A DNA stretch of 64,000 nt from Oscillospiraceae bacterium (GTDB taxonomy: Bacteria > Bacillota > Clostridia > Oscillospirales > Ruminococcaceae): contig JAUNSK010000008.1 of the NCBI GenBank assembly GCA_030539275.1, positions 1 through 64,000 on the forward strand. The letters run 5' to 3'. The notes beneath the pieces are model-generated. The model was given only the letters and a program-made list of their open reading frames with translations. It was not told the DNA's origin and searched no databases. Below, in pieces: positions 17,032 to 25,947 of the stretch. Numbering within the stretch: the stretch's first letter is position 1; each line of letters opens with the position of its first letter. A program made the translations under genes and the position numbers.

Positions 17032-19029
17032 TTATAATTTTTTGAATGCAACAATATCTTTGATAACATACTGTTTCATTGTACTGAGGTCAGCTAAGGA
17101 AACTTCTCCGTCGAAAGTAACATCAGCATTTTCAAGAGCCTGCTCTGATAATTGTATATCACCTATGAGATACTGGGATATCAGTGTCATATCTGACATA
17201 TCGATCTCGCCGTTCAGATCCAGATCTCCGTATACTGTGCCGGCAGATGTAATTTTATTTTCGATAACTGCCATATAAGTTGATGCGTGATACAGATCTG
17301 TTGAAATGAAACCGTTTTCATCAACAAGAATTTCATTTATTCTGTCCATTGTGGCATTATCCTTGTTGTAGTAATACAGTACTGCGTTTTGTCCTGCATA
17401 CTGGCTGCCGACATAATATCTGACTGTTGCTGTCAGACCAAACTGACCGCTGTGCATCAGATTTATTTCAAAATACTGGTTTCCGTCTGCTGTTTTCTCT
17501 GCAAGTTCCTGCGGTATTACGCCTGCATTTTTATCTATTTCAAGATTAAGATCCTGAGCCTGTGAAGCTGTTACATTTTTTCCGTTAATATTCCAGCTGT
17601 ATTCTTCAAAGTCGAACATAAGCTGAATATTTCTTCCTCTGATCATGTCCAGAGCTTCTGCAGGAAGAATTGTGGTCTGCTGTGAGGCCATATCAAACAC
17701 TGATGACTCTCCGTCCTGAAGATCAGCTATTGATGCAAGTACAGTTTTCATATATGAGTAGTTGTCAAGTTTCAGTTCAGTTACTTTGTATAATTTTTCA
17801 CTGTCCTTTGGGCTCTGTTTTATTACTGCATATAATATTCCGTCCTGGATAACCATGCCGTATACATAGCCGTCTGTGTCATAAGGATTTACATAGCTTA
17901 CAGCCTGTTTGTATGAACCATCCATATTCATGGAGTATATCATTGTGGGGGTATTATAGTATACTGTGCCGCCTGAAACTATAAGGCTTGTATATTTGCC
18001 GCTCCAGTATTCATTTGTACTTCCCCATACCATCCACTTTTCGTCATCAATAATTACATTTGTGGATACTGTCTGGTCAAGTGTATCATATGTACTGTAA
18101 ACGCCGTCTTTATCAATAAAGTACCACTTTGAGCCTGAAATAAACATCTCTGTATTGACATATGCCCAGAATTCATTGTCATACTTTGTACTCTGTGCCG
18201 TTATACCGTTGCTGTCCCAGTTATAATGTGAAACTGTCCTTACATCTGAAGTGGTCTGGATTGCCTGGTCACTGAGCATAAAATATGAATGACTTACTCT
18301 GCCTGCTGTATCCGGAACCGGATCATCCCAGGTTACATCTACATGATACCACTGCCCGTCTATTTCAACGAGATTCCATGCATGTACCATATCTGTGGAG
18401 CTGACAACTGCTGCATTTATGCCGACTTTTTGGAGCAGGTATTTATAAGCCTGTGCATAACCCTGACATATACCGCTGCCGTCAACTATTATATCATACG
18501 CAGATGAACCGCCGTTTAAGTTTTCTTTTTTGCCTTCAACGTCATAGTAACTGTTAAGTACAAGATAATCATGGAGCTTGAGAGCTTTTTCAAGATCTGT
18601 CATACCGTCTGTTATTGTACGGCTTATTATCTCGTCAGCCTTGTCTCTTAACTGTTTAACGTACTGCTGTGATGGTTCCAGCTCATTTGCATAAGTAAAC
18701 TTTATAGAAGTAAGAATAAATCTTCCCTGATCGTCATATCCTGCGCCGCAGCTGGATTTTGAAATATTTACAAAAAACATTTCAGGTTCGCACAGAACTT
18801 CATTAAGTGCATTATTGAGAGTCTGGAAGTCATCAACCAGAACGTCATATGAAGTGATATCGATCTGATTGTCAAAATTATAAAGGGAGTTTCTTATTAT
18901 ATCTGATAATGTTGAGTAAGTTTCCTGTGTTATTTCAGCTGATACTGATTGTGCCGGTAATACGATTGCTGCATTTGCAATTATTGCTGCTGATAATAAT
19001 GTTGCTACGATATTTTTGATAGTTTTCAT
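17032..19029 (-). CDS. Secreted transglutaminase-like protein with dockerin module
   Basis: A 665-residue exported protein. Signal peptide about 1-31 (hydrophobic run, cut near SVSA). A transglutaminase-like/papain-fold domain (about 145-260) shows a plausible triad C188 (GSGICQGYA), H216 (VHAWN) and D231 (WYHVDVTWDDP). A long region (about 290-440) is rich in Tyr and Trp with repeated YxxD patterns, reminiscent of beta-propeller or YWTD-type repeats. The C-terminus (about 600-660) carries two calcium-loop repeats, DLDLNGEIDMSD and DVTFDGEVSLAD, each with a following helix, as in type I dockerins. It may therefore attach to a cellulosome-like scaffold. Such domains act as proteases or cross-linkers; the substrate is unknown. 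It lies behind a c-di-GMP riboswitch. Start chosen from GGGAGG 9 nt upstream. Confidence 0.88.
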   Translation of the reverse strand: MKTIKNIVATLLSAAIIANAAIVLPAQSVSAEITQETYSTLSDIIRNSLYNFDNQIDITSYDVLVDDFQTLNNALNEVLCEPEMFFVNISKSSCGAGYDDQGRFILTSIKFTYANELEPSQQYVKQLRDKADEIISRTITDGMTDLEKALKLHDYLVLNSYYDVEGKKENLNGGSSAYDIIVDGSGICQGYAQAYKYLLQKVGINAAVVSSTDMVHAWNLVEIDGQWYHVDVTWDDPVPDTAGRVSHSYFMLSDQAIQTTSDVRTVSHYNWDSNGITAQSTKYDNEFWAYVNTEMFISGSKWYFIDKDGVYSTYDTLDQTVSTNVIIDDEKWMVWGSTNEYWSGKYTSLIVSGGTVYYNTPTMIYSMNMDGSYKQAVSYVNPYDTDGYVYGMVIQDGILYAVIKQSPKDSEKLYKVTELKLDNYSYMKTVLASIADLQDGESSVFDMASQQTTILPAEALDMIRGRNIQLMFDFEEYSWNINGKNVTASQAQDLNLEIDKNAGVIPQELAEKTADGNQYFEINLMHSGQFGLTATVRYYVGSQYAGQNAVLYYYNKDNATMDRINEILVDENGFISTDLYHASTYMAVIENKITSAGTVYGDLDLNGEIDMSDMTLISQYLIGDIQLSEQALENADVTFDGEVSLADLSTMKQYVIKDIVAFKKL

Positions 19030-19099
19030 AATGACAACCTCCCGTCAGTTTTATCTCTCTTTTCCCGTTTCCCTGTTATATTTATATTCCGTATAACTC

Positions 19100-19131
19100 A
19101 AAAAAGCCGGTATCCTGATATGGATATCGAC
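19100..19131 (-). terminator. Riboswitch-controlled terminator
   Basis: On the minus strand GTCGATATCC pairs with GGATACCGGC (one A-C mismatch) over a 6-nt loop and runs into six Ts. It lies between the c-di-GMP aptamer and the start codon at 19029. Its 3' arm CCGGCT (19105-19110) can alternatively pair with AGCCGG of the aptamer (19185-19190). Confidence 0.75.
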
Positions 19132-19180
19132 CTGCATTAACAACTATAAACAACTATTTTACTGGTTGTTTAAAACTTGT

Positions 19181-19252
19181 GCAGCCGGCTGTCATACCCT
19201 TCAGGATTTAGACCCTTGGCTTTGCGTCCTTGCCTTTCAGCAAGTTTGCCCA
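19181..19252 (-). promoter_or_regulatory. Cyclic-di-GMP-I (GEMM) riboswitch aptamer
   Basis: The minus strand shows the class I landmarks in order: GGGCAAAC, a GAAA tetraloop on a CTTGCT/GGCAAG stem, GGACGCAAAGCC, a CTAAA segment, a second stem with TGAA loop, and ATGACAGCCGGCTGC. The GACGCAAAGCC and ACAGCCGG pieces are the hallmarks of the c-di-GMP binding fold. Ligand binding would hold AGCCGG in the aptamer and free the terminator to form, so I predict an OFF switch. It controls the transglutaminase-dockerin gene. Confidence 0.92.
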
Positions 19253-19539
19253 ATATTTAATTGTGGTATCATAAATCAAAAACAACTGATTACTACATAT
19301 TATCTGTAATTAATCATAATATAAATGAATATATTATTTTGTTTTAAACTGATATATTATACAGAACATTTATTAATTTTTATTTCTTCCTGTTTTCTGT
19401 CTTCAGTATACCACCGTGCATAACGTATGTCAATAGTTATTATATTTTTTTAAAAAAATATTTGCAATTTGTCGTTTTGCATAAAACAAAGTCGGGTTTG
19501 CTGTAAATATTTATATACGCATTTTTAGAAAAACAGGTA
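19253..19539. other. AT-rich divergent intergenic region
   Basis: This region lies between the riboswitch (minus strand) and the glgP promoter (plus strand). It must hold the promoter for the riboswitch transcript, but no site with clear -35 and -10 boxes stood out. No gene, RNA fold or repeat is evident. Confidence 0.5.
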
Positions 19540-19568
19540 TTGAATTTATATATTTGTTAGTGTATAAT
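19540..19568 (+). promoter_or_regulatory. glgP promoter
   Basis: TTGAAT (19540-19545), 17-bp spacer, TATAAT (19563-19568). The leader of about 120 nt contains a stem-loop at 19579-19617 (TTGAG/CTCAA with inner AGC/GCT). Confidence 0.7.
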
Positions 19569-19695
19569 ATTTATATATATTACTGATTTTGAGTAGCCGA
19601 CGCTATGCTCAAGTAATTTAATCAACCATTTTGATATTAATGTAATAATTAATAATCCCAATATCATAATGACGTCGGAGAATGGAGCTGCACAC

Positions 19696-22098
19696 ATGAG
19701 AAAACTGTCCAAGGAGCATATCAAACACGAACTTACAAGGGTACTGCATTCTGATTTCAACATTTCACCTGATGACGCATCTGACCTTCAGATCTACAAC
19801 GCACTGTCTGCTATAGTAGTTCAGTACCTGAAAGAGAAACGCAACAGCTTTAACAATGTGATTAATTCTCAGGGCAAAAAGCAGGTGTATTATCTTTCAA
19901 TGGAGTTCCTGATGGGACGTTCGCTCAAAACCAGTCTTTATAACCTTGAACTTGTAGATGACGTACGTGAAGTTCTTAAAGAATTTGACATCAATCTTGA
20001 TAAAATCTATGAATATGAACCTGATGCCGGCCTTGGAAACGGCGGTCTCGGCAGACTGGCTGCATGTTACCTTGATGCTATGGCAACACAGGCTATTCCG
20101 GCAATGGGTTATTCTATATGTTATGAATACGGTATTTTCAAACAGAAGATAGAGGACGGCTGGCAGACAGAACTTCCGGATAACTGGCTTCCGGGCGGTG
20201 AGGTCTGGCTCGATCCTCGTCCTGAACGTGCCGTAGAAGTTCATTTTGAAGGAGAACTTCATGAATACTGGGATAATCAGTATCATCATATATCTCATAC
20301 CAACTACAATACAGTTCTTGCTATTCCATATGATATGTATGTATCCGGTTTCGGCAGTGACGGTGTTTCAGTTCTCAGACTCTGGACTGCAAAATCCCCG
20401 AGCTTTGACATGGCAACATTCAATCAGGGAGATTACGCAAAAGCACTGAGCCAGAACAGCATAGCAAATGCAATTTCTAAAGTACTCTATCCTAATGATA
20501 ACCATCTTGAAGGCAAATCACTCAGACTCAGACAGCAGTATTTCCTTTGCGCTGCATCGATAGGCGATATAGTTACAAACCATATGTCAGTATACGGCAC
20601 GCTGGAAAACCTTCATGATAAGGTAGCAATACATATAAACGATACACATCCTACACTTGCAATACCCGAGCTCATGCGTATCCTGCTTGATGACTGCGGC
20701 TATACATGGGATAAGGCATGGCATATCGTTAAAAACACATTTGCATACACAAATCATACTGTTATGGCTGAAGCCCTTGAAAAATGGGATGTAAATCTTG
20801 TAAAGAGTGTCATTCCGCGTATTTTCTCAATCATTGTTGAGATCAACAACAGATACTGCAACAAACTGCAGCAGCAGATCGATCACAGCTATGAGAAAAT
20901 AAACAGAATGTCAATTATAAAGAACAATCAGATACATATGGCTTCTCTTTGTGTAGCAGTTGCTCACAGTGTAAACGGCGTATCAAAGCTTCACTCCGAG
21001 ATCATCAAAAAAGATGTCTTTGCAGATGAATATCATTATTCTCCGTTTAAATTCAAAAATGTCACAAACGGAATCGCATACAGAAGATGGCTGTATCAGT
21101 CAAATCCGGGACTCACAAAACTGCTGACAGACAAAATAGGTCCTAAATTTCTTAAAGACGGAGATGAGCTCAAAAAGTTCAGTGTATTTGAAAACGACCA
21201 TGCTGTACTTGATGAACTTGCCGCTATAAAGAAGAAAAATAAAGAGAGTTTCCTTAAGTATGCCAAACATTACTGCAACCTTGACTTCACTATTGATCCT
21301 GACAGTATATTTGACGTACAGGTAAAGAGACTTCATGAATATAAAAGACAGCATCTTAATGCACTCAACATAATTGCGGATTATAATTATCTGCTTGAGC
21401 ATCCGGATGCAGACTTTACACCTAAAACATACATATTTGCTGCAAAGGCAGCGCCTGGTTATTATCTCGCAAAACAGATAATCAAAATGATATGGTGCAT
21501 ATCACAGGAACTCAGAAAAAATCCTAAGATATCTGAAAAACTCAGTGTATTTTTCCTTGAAGACTATAAGGTTACATTATCCGAACTGCTTATGCCTGCA
21601 AGTGAAATATCCGAACAGATCTCTCTTGCCGGAACTGAAGCTTCCGGAACGGGAAATATGAAACTGATGCTTAACGGTGCAGTTACACTCGGAACACTTG
21701 ACGGTGCTAATATAGAAATAAAAAATGCTGTCGGCGACAGCAATATAATTATTTTTGGTATGAATGCCGAAGAAGCAGCTGACCTTAAATCGGGCGGCTA
21801 TAATCCACGCAGATATTATGACAGTGACGAAACCATTAAGCAGGCTGTAAACAGAATGTATCACGGCATTAACGGCTGTCAGTTCTCTGAGGTTGCAGGT
21901 TCTCTGCAGAACTCAGATCCATATATGGTTCTTGCTGACTTCAATTCATACAGGCAGGCACAGCAAAAAGCAACTCAGTTATACAATGACAAATATACCT
22001 GGCTCAAAATGTCACTCAACAATATAGCCGGTGCCGGAATATTCTCTGCTGACAGGGCAGTAAAAGAGTATGCAAAAGACATCTGGGGCATTATTTAA
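19696..22098 (+). CDS. glgP: Glycogen/alpha-glucan phosphorylase
   Basis: PLP enzyme (GT35) that releases glucose-1-phosphate from glycogen or maltodextrins. I start at ATG 19696 (MRKLSKEHIK), with GGAG 8 nt upstream, rather than ATG 19669, which has no ribosome site; this gives 800 residues, a normal length. Visible are EYEPDAGLGNGGLGRLAACYLD, in two parts around residue 95-115, the WEVRYPE-type region, and the PLP-lysine segment ASGTGNMKLMLNGA with TLDGAN. No glycogen-synthesis genes are adjacent, but an amylase gene follows, suggesting an alpha-glucan breakdown pair. Ends at its own terminator. Confidence 0.95.
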   Translation: MRKLSKEHIKHELTRVLHSDFNISPDDASDLQIYNALSAIVVQYLKEKRNSFNNVINSQGKKQVYYLSMEFLMGRSLKTSLYNLELVDDVREVLKEFDINLDKIYEYEPDAGLGNGGLGRLAACYLDAMATQAIPAMGYSICYEYGIFKQKIEDGWQTELPDNWLPGGEVWLDPRPERAVEVHFEGELHEYWDNQYHHISHTNYNTVLAIPYDMYVSGFGSDGVSVLRLWTAKSPSFDMATFNQGDYAKALSQNSIANAISKVLYPNDNHLEGKSLRLRQQYFLCAASIGDIVTNHMSVYGTLENLHDKVAIHINDTHPTLAIPELMRILLDDCGYTWDKAWHIVKNTFAYTNHTVMAEALEKWDVNLVKSVIPRIFSIIVEINNRYCNKLQQQIDHSYEKINRMSIIKNNQIHMASLCVAVAHSVNGVSKLHSEIIKKDVFADEYHYSPFKFKNVTNGIAYRRWLYQSNPGLTKLLTDKIGPKFLKDGDELKKFSVFENDHAVLDELAAIKKKNKESFLKYAKHYCNLDFTIDPDSIFDVQVKRLHEYKRQHLNALNIIADYNYLLEHPDADFTPKTYIFAAKAAPGYYLAKQIIKMIWCISQELRKNPKISEKLSVFFLEDYKVTLSELLMPASEISEQISLAGTEASGTGNMKLMLNGAVTLGTLDGANIEIKNAVGDSNIIIFGMNAEEAADLKSGGYNPRRYYDSDETIKQAVNRMYHGINGCQFSEVAGSLQNSDPYMVLADFNSYRQAQQKATQLYNDKYTWLKMSLNNIAGAGIFSADRAVKEYAKDIWGII

Positions 22099-22139
22099 AA
22101 GCGCACTCTTATGAATTAACCGTCATAAGCTCGCAGCAT

Positions 22140-22176
22140 ACCAGGCGGTGTAAGCAGACATCGCCTGGTTTTTTAT
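22140..22176 (+). terminator. glgP terminator
   Basis: ACCAGGCG (22140-22147) pairs with CGCCTGGT (22162-22169), followed by TTTTTTATT. Confidence 0.88.
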
Positions 22177-22309
22177 TCTTGATTTCTTATTTGTGGTTTT
22201 ATCAAATTCAGTTAATACACATATAATTATATATGGAGCTTTTTTTCAGAATCCAGATCAACCTAATATGCGTTAATAAACAATATTTTTAAAGAAATGA
22301 GGGATATAC

Positions 22310-24190
22310 ATGATAAAAATCTACGACAGCTGGGATACTTCATACAAATCTGTCTTCGGTGCTATAAAACAAGAAGAATTCTGCAACTTTACAATACGAC
22401 TGGATGACGAGTATACTCCTGATTACGATCCGGTTATGATAATATACCGTACCGGGTTCAAGGAAAGATTTATCAAAATGCACAAGGGCGAAACCGCCGA
22501 TGGCTGTACAACATATACTGCCTCGTTTGCAACAAGTTATACAGGTGTTTATTTTTATTATTTTTGTCTGACAGTACAATCAAAACGTCTGTATATTAAG
22601 AAAATAGATCCTCACACCGGCGACATATGTGACGGTGATCCTTTCCAGCTGACTGTTTTCCGCAACGATTTCAAAACACCGTCATATCTTAAAGGCGGAA
22701 TCATGTATCAGATATTTCCCGACAGATTCTGCAAAAGTGAGCAAGTACATGAAAACATTCCTGATGACAGACTCATAAGGGATGACTGGGGCGGAACTCC
22801 TGAATACAGACCACACCCTGAGACAAAACTATGGAATTATGATTTTTTTGGCGGTGACCTCGAAGGAATCCGTTCAAAGCTTTCGTACCTTCATGATCTC
22901 GGGGTAACATGTATATACCTGACCCCGATTTTTGAATCGCATGAAAATCACAGATACAGTGTAGCCAACTATGAAAAAGTGGACCCTATGCTCGGCACAA
23001 ACAAAGACTTTAAAACTCTTTGTACCGATGCGCACAAATATGGCATAAGAATAATACTCGACGGAGTGTTCTCTCATACAGGAGCAAACAGTATCTACTT
23101 TAACAAATATAATTTTTACGACAGCACAGGAGCGTACAATTCACCTGACAGCAAATACTATGAGTGGTATATCTTCTCCGATTATCCGGATGTATATGAA
23201 GCATGGTGGGGCATAGACTCTCTGCCGAATGTTAATGAAAACTGTGACAGTTATACAAACTATATATGTGCTGACGACGGTATTCTTCATAAATGGTGTG
23301 ACCTTGGCGCCAGCGGCTTCAGACTGGATGTAGCTGATGAGCTTCCCGACGAATTTCTTTATAAAGTCTGTAAATCGCTTAAGGAATCAGATCGTGACAA
23401 CATAATAATCGGAGAAGTCTGGGATGACGCAAGCAACAAGGAGTGCTGCGGCGTTCACAGAAGGTATCTCCTTGGCGGTCAGCTTGACTCAGTAATGAAT
23501 TATCCTCTCAGGGATGCTGTTATTGATTTTATTAAGGGAGGAAGTTCATTTGAATTCAGAAACAAAGTTATGACACTTCTTGAAAACTACCCCAAGCCTT
23601 CAGTTGACGTTCTTATGAACTTTGTTTCTACACACGATGTTGAGCGCGCTATCACAGTTTTCGGAGACGAGGATGCGCAGGACAAAAGCCGTGAATGGCA
23701 GGCAGACCACAAAATGACGCCAGAGCAGTACAGCAAAGGAAAAAATTTGTTCAAGCTTGCTATGGCTCTTATATATTTTCTCCCGGGTGTTCCATGTATC
23801 TATTATGGTGATGAGGCAGGCGTCGAGGGTTATAAGGATCCTTTTAACCGAAGATGTTATCCATGGGGACATGAGGATAATGAACTTATTGAGTATATCA
23901 AAAAGCTTTCAGCACTGAGAAAGAGCAGCAGTGTATTCAAGGACGGAATTCTTAAATTTCTTGTCTATGACGAAAACATTCTGGGCTTTGCACGAATTAA
24001 AAAGAATCGTGAAAAAGCAGTTGCAGTATTTTTTAACCGTTCTGACAAAGTACAGCTGGTTGAAAAAACATCTGATATGCAGAAGTATTCAAAGTACAGT
24101 ATTATCGCCGGCTCTCATCAGACTATTTCTGATAAAGAATACATTAAGATCGACCCATACAGTTTTGCCTTTATAAAAATTGAAGGATGA
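22310..24190 (+). CDS. Intracellular GH13 amylase (neopullulanase/cyclomaltodextrinase type)
   Basis: A 626-residue alpha-amylase-family enzyme without signal peptide, so it acts on imported oligosaccharides or on glycogen. An N-terminal beta-sandwich (about 1-120, like CBM34 or related) precedes the (beta/alpha)8 barrel. Motifs are DGVFSHTG (region I, about 251), GFRLDVADE with nucleophile D340, GEVWDD with acid/base E369, and FVSTHD with transition-state D443. MYQIFPDRF near 132 and the region-V-like MLGTNKDF are typical of the neopullulanase group. A C-terminal beta domain ends the protein. Ribosome site GAGGG. It follows glgP but has its own start after the glgP terminator. Confidence 0.9.
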   Translation: MIKIYDSWDTSYKSVFGAIKQEEFCNFTIRLDDEYTPDYDPVMIIYRTGFKERFIKMHKGETADGCTTYTASFATSYTGVYFYYFCLTVQSKRLYIKKIDPHTGDICDGDPFQLTVFRNDFKTPSYLKGGIMYQIFPDRFCKSEQVHENIPDDRLIRDDWGGTPEYRPHPETKLWNYDFFGGDLEGIRSKLSYLHDLGVTCIYLTPIFESHENHRYSVANYEKVDPMLGTNKDFKTLCTDAHKYGIRIILDGVFSHTGANSIYFNKYNFYDSTGAYNSPDSKYYEWYIFSDYPDVYEAWWGIDSLPNVNENCDSYTNYICADDGILHKWCDLGASGFRLDVADELPDEFLYKVCKSLKESDRDNIIIGEVWDDASNKECCGVHRRYLLGGQLDSVMNYPLRDAVIDFIKGGSSFEFRNKVMTLLENYPKPSVDVLMNFVSTHDVERAITVFGDEDAQDKSREWQADHKMTPEQYSKGKNLFKLAMALIYFLPGVPCIYYGDEAGVEGYKDPFNRRCYPWGHEDNELIEYIKKLSALRKSSSVFKDGILKFLVYDENILGFARIKKNREKAVAVFFNRSDKVQLVEKTSDMQKYSKYSIIAGSHQTISDKEYIKIDPYSFAFIKIEG

Positions 24191-24193
24191 CAG

Positions 24194-24236
24194 AAAAAAA
24201 ATCCCGGCAGCTTAATTGCTGCCGGAATTTTTATTT
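24194..24236. terminator. Bidirectional terminator holding a stop codon in its loop
   Basis: CCGGCAGC (24204-24211) pairs with GCTGCCGG (24218-24225); T runs occur on both strands. It serves the amylase gene and the convergent flippase gene, whose stop codon (24212-24214) lies in the hairpin loop. Confidence 0.9.
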
Positions 24237-25609
24237 TGCGCGTAAAGACTTACCGAAGCTGTCAGTGCGGGATAGTTTATCAGCGCTATCACAATAACAC
24301 CAATAAGAAGCCATACATACATCACAGGAAGTTTGAAAACGATGACCACAGACATATATATCAGTGTAATGAGATTTAATCCTATTTTTCTCCAGCTGAT
24401 AGAGTATTTCATTATTCTTTGCGTATCAACGATAACCATGATAAACAGAATAAAGCTTGAAATAAGCGCTGATATCGAAGCGCCCTGTGCATCAAGGAAA
24501 GGTATCAGAATAATATCAAATATTATGTTCATTATTACAGCAAGAGCAGCACACTTGATAAATGTTCTGACTATATTCTTTTCAAAGTAGATACAGCTCA
24601 GGAAATAACACATACTCTGAATTACCATTGCCACAATAATAAACGGAGCAAACCTGTACGCCTCCCAGTATGCCTTATCTGTCAGTATGCTCATGACGAC
24701 CTTTACCAGAAGCATAATTATTGCTGCTGCCGCAGTAAGAATAGAAAAATAAGAATCAAGCGCTTTTGTGTAATGCGACTTTATAATTTTTTTGTCCTCA
24801 AATGCAAACATATCATCAGTCCAGGTTTTCCTAAGCATGATAACAGCCAGCATGATCATATCCGAAACCAGATATGCACATATGTACATTCCGCTTTCCT
24901 TGTTCGAAACCAGATATGATACCAGATAAAAGTTTATGTACCTCATCATCCACCAGCAAAGTGCGGCTCCAACATACGGCGCTGAGATCCTGACCATTTT
25001 CCTTGCAAGTTTCATATCTATATTGTCAGGATTAAGCTGACTTTTCAGATCTGACAGTGCCATTATAAATATGCTTGAGCATATATCAGCAAGAATAGCT
25101 GCAATAAAATACCCCTTAACTCCAAGCTCCAGCAGCAAAATAAATATTACCATAAATGCTGCAGTAAGAATAATGTTTATAATGTTGTCAGCAAAACAGA
25201 TCCTGCTTAAGTTGTTTGCCCTGGCATATTGTCTGTTGATATCCCGGAACCGGACCGCAAACAGCATCAGTATAACATATGACACATATTTGCTGAATTT
25301 GAATGCCTTTGAAAGCAGTGGAAACAAACATAATATTATTATAAGAGTAACCAGACTAAATACTACCGATGTAGTGTATACCTCAGACTTTCTTTTAGGA
25401 TCTTTTCTGATAATATCGATAACGGCTTCACTTACCCCAAGAGTAGCCACCAACCCAAGAACACATACAAAGTACTGCAGCTTTGTAACAAGAGACAGCT
25501 CAGCCGGACCCAGGCAGCCTGTATAAAGTCTTATCATTATCAGGCATAGAATTTTTGGCAGATATGAATCCATTGGAAAATCTAAAGCTGTTTGTCCTCG
25601 CATTTTCAT
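24212..25609 (-). CDS. Polysaccharide flippase-like membrane protein (MOP superfamily)
   Basis: A 465-residue, very hydrophobic protein with about 12-14 predicted transmembrane helices, opening with a polar stretch and the PAELSLVTKLQYFV helix that resembles the start of Wzx/RfbX O-antigen flippases. The family moves lipid-linked sugar repeats across the membrane. No glycosyltransferase or polymerase genes flank it, so its substrate cannot be inferred; drug/sodium MATE transport is a less likely alternative. It stands alone, convergent with the amylase gene. Confidence 0.75.
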   Translation of the reverse strand: MKMRGQTALDFPMDSYLPKILCLIMIRLYTGCLGPAELSLVTKLQYFVCVLGLVATLGVSEAVIDIIRKDPKRKSEVYTTSVVFSLVTLIIILCLFPLLSKAFKFSKYVSYVILMLFAVRFRDINRQYARANNLSRICFADNIINIILTAAFMVIFILLLELGVKGYFIAAILADICSSIFIMALSDLKSQLNPDNIDMKLARKMVRISAPYVGAALCWWMMRYINFYLVSYLVSNKESGMYICAYLVSDMIMLAVIMLRKTWTDDMFAFEDKKIIKSHYTKALDSYFSILTAAAAIIMLLVKVVMSILTDKAYWEAYRFAPFIIVAMVIQSMCYFLSCIYFEKNIVRTFIKCAALAVIMNIIFDIILIPFLDAQGASISALISSFILFIMVIVDTQRIMKYSISWRKIGLNLITLIYMSVVIVFKLPVMYVWLLIGVIVIALINYPALTASVSLYAQNKNSGSN

Positions 25610-25727
25610 TTATATCCCCTCCTGTTTCGACATGTAATAAATCATATATATATTATAACAAAAATAACGTCAAAATAAAATAGTAAAAAAAATTTTTCCG
25701 TAAGCTATAGAAAAATACAGATAAATA

Positions 25728-25736
25728 TGCTATACT
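25728..25736 (+). promoter_or_regulatory. Extended -10 promoter of the small membrane ORF and ilvE
   Basis: TGCTATACT is a TG-extended -10 box. No good -35 is seen 17 bp upstream. It is placed about 25 bp before the ribosome site GGGGG of the small ORF. Confidence 0.55.
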
Positions 25737-25757
25737 GTAAAAAGGGGGATGAATATT

Positions 25758-25880
25758 ATGAAAAAATTTATTAAGATATTATTCCTGGTAGCATATGCAG
25801 CTGCAACATTTTTAACAGTAAAATTCATTTTTGATTATTTATATAAGAAATTTAAAAGAAAGTATATAAATATATACTGA
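25758..25880 (+). CDS. 40-residue single-helix membrane peptide
   Basis: An open frame of 40 codons starting MKKFIKILFLVAYAAATFL, with one hydrophobic helix (about residues 4-27) and a basic, tyrosine-rich tail (YKKFKRKYINIY). A strong AAAGGGGG ribosome site lies 9 nt upstream and an extended -10 promoter precedes it. An in-frame ATG at 25749 abuts the ribosome site and is less likely. No terminator separates it from ilvE, 67 bp on, so it may be cotranscribed. No family recognised; a short membrane peptide or a leader-type ORF are both possible. Confidence 0.6.
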   Translation: MKKFIKILFLVAYAAATFLTVKFIFDYLYKKFKRKYINIY

Positions 25881-25888
25881 CATATGGC

Positions 25889-25914
25889 TAACCTCAGACT
25901 TTTATAAGTCTGGT
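25889..25914 (+). other. Hairpin in the ilvE leader
   Basis: AACCTCAGACTT pairs with AAGTCTGGTT (one bulged T) around TTAT. There is no T run, so it is not a standard terminator. It lies between the small ORF and ilvE and could affect mRNA stability or coupling. Confidence 0.45.
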
Positions 25915-25947
25915 TAAAACATTATAAATCGAAAGGCTGATAAAACT

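Noticed and set aside
25881..25947. T-box or amino-acid attenuator before ilvE
   Set aside because: No T-box sequence and no terminator T run; only a simple hairpin is present.
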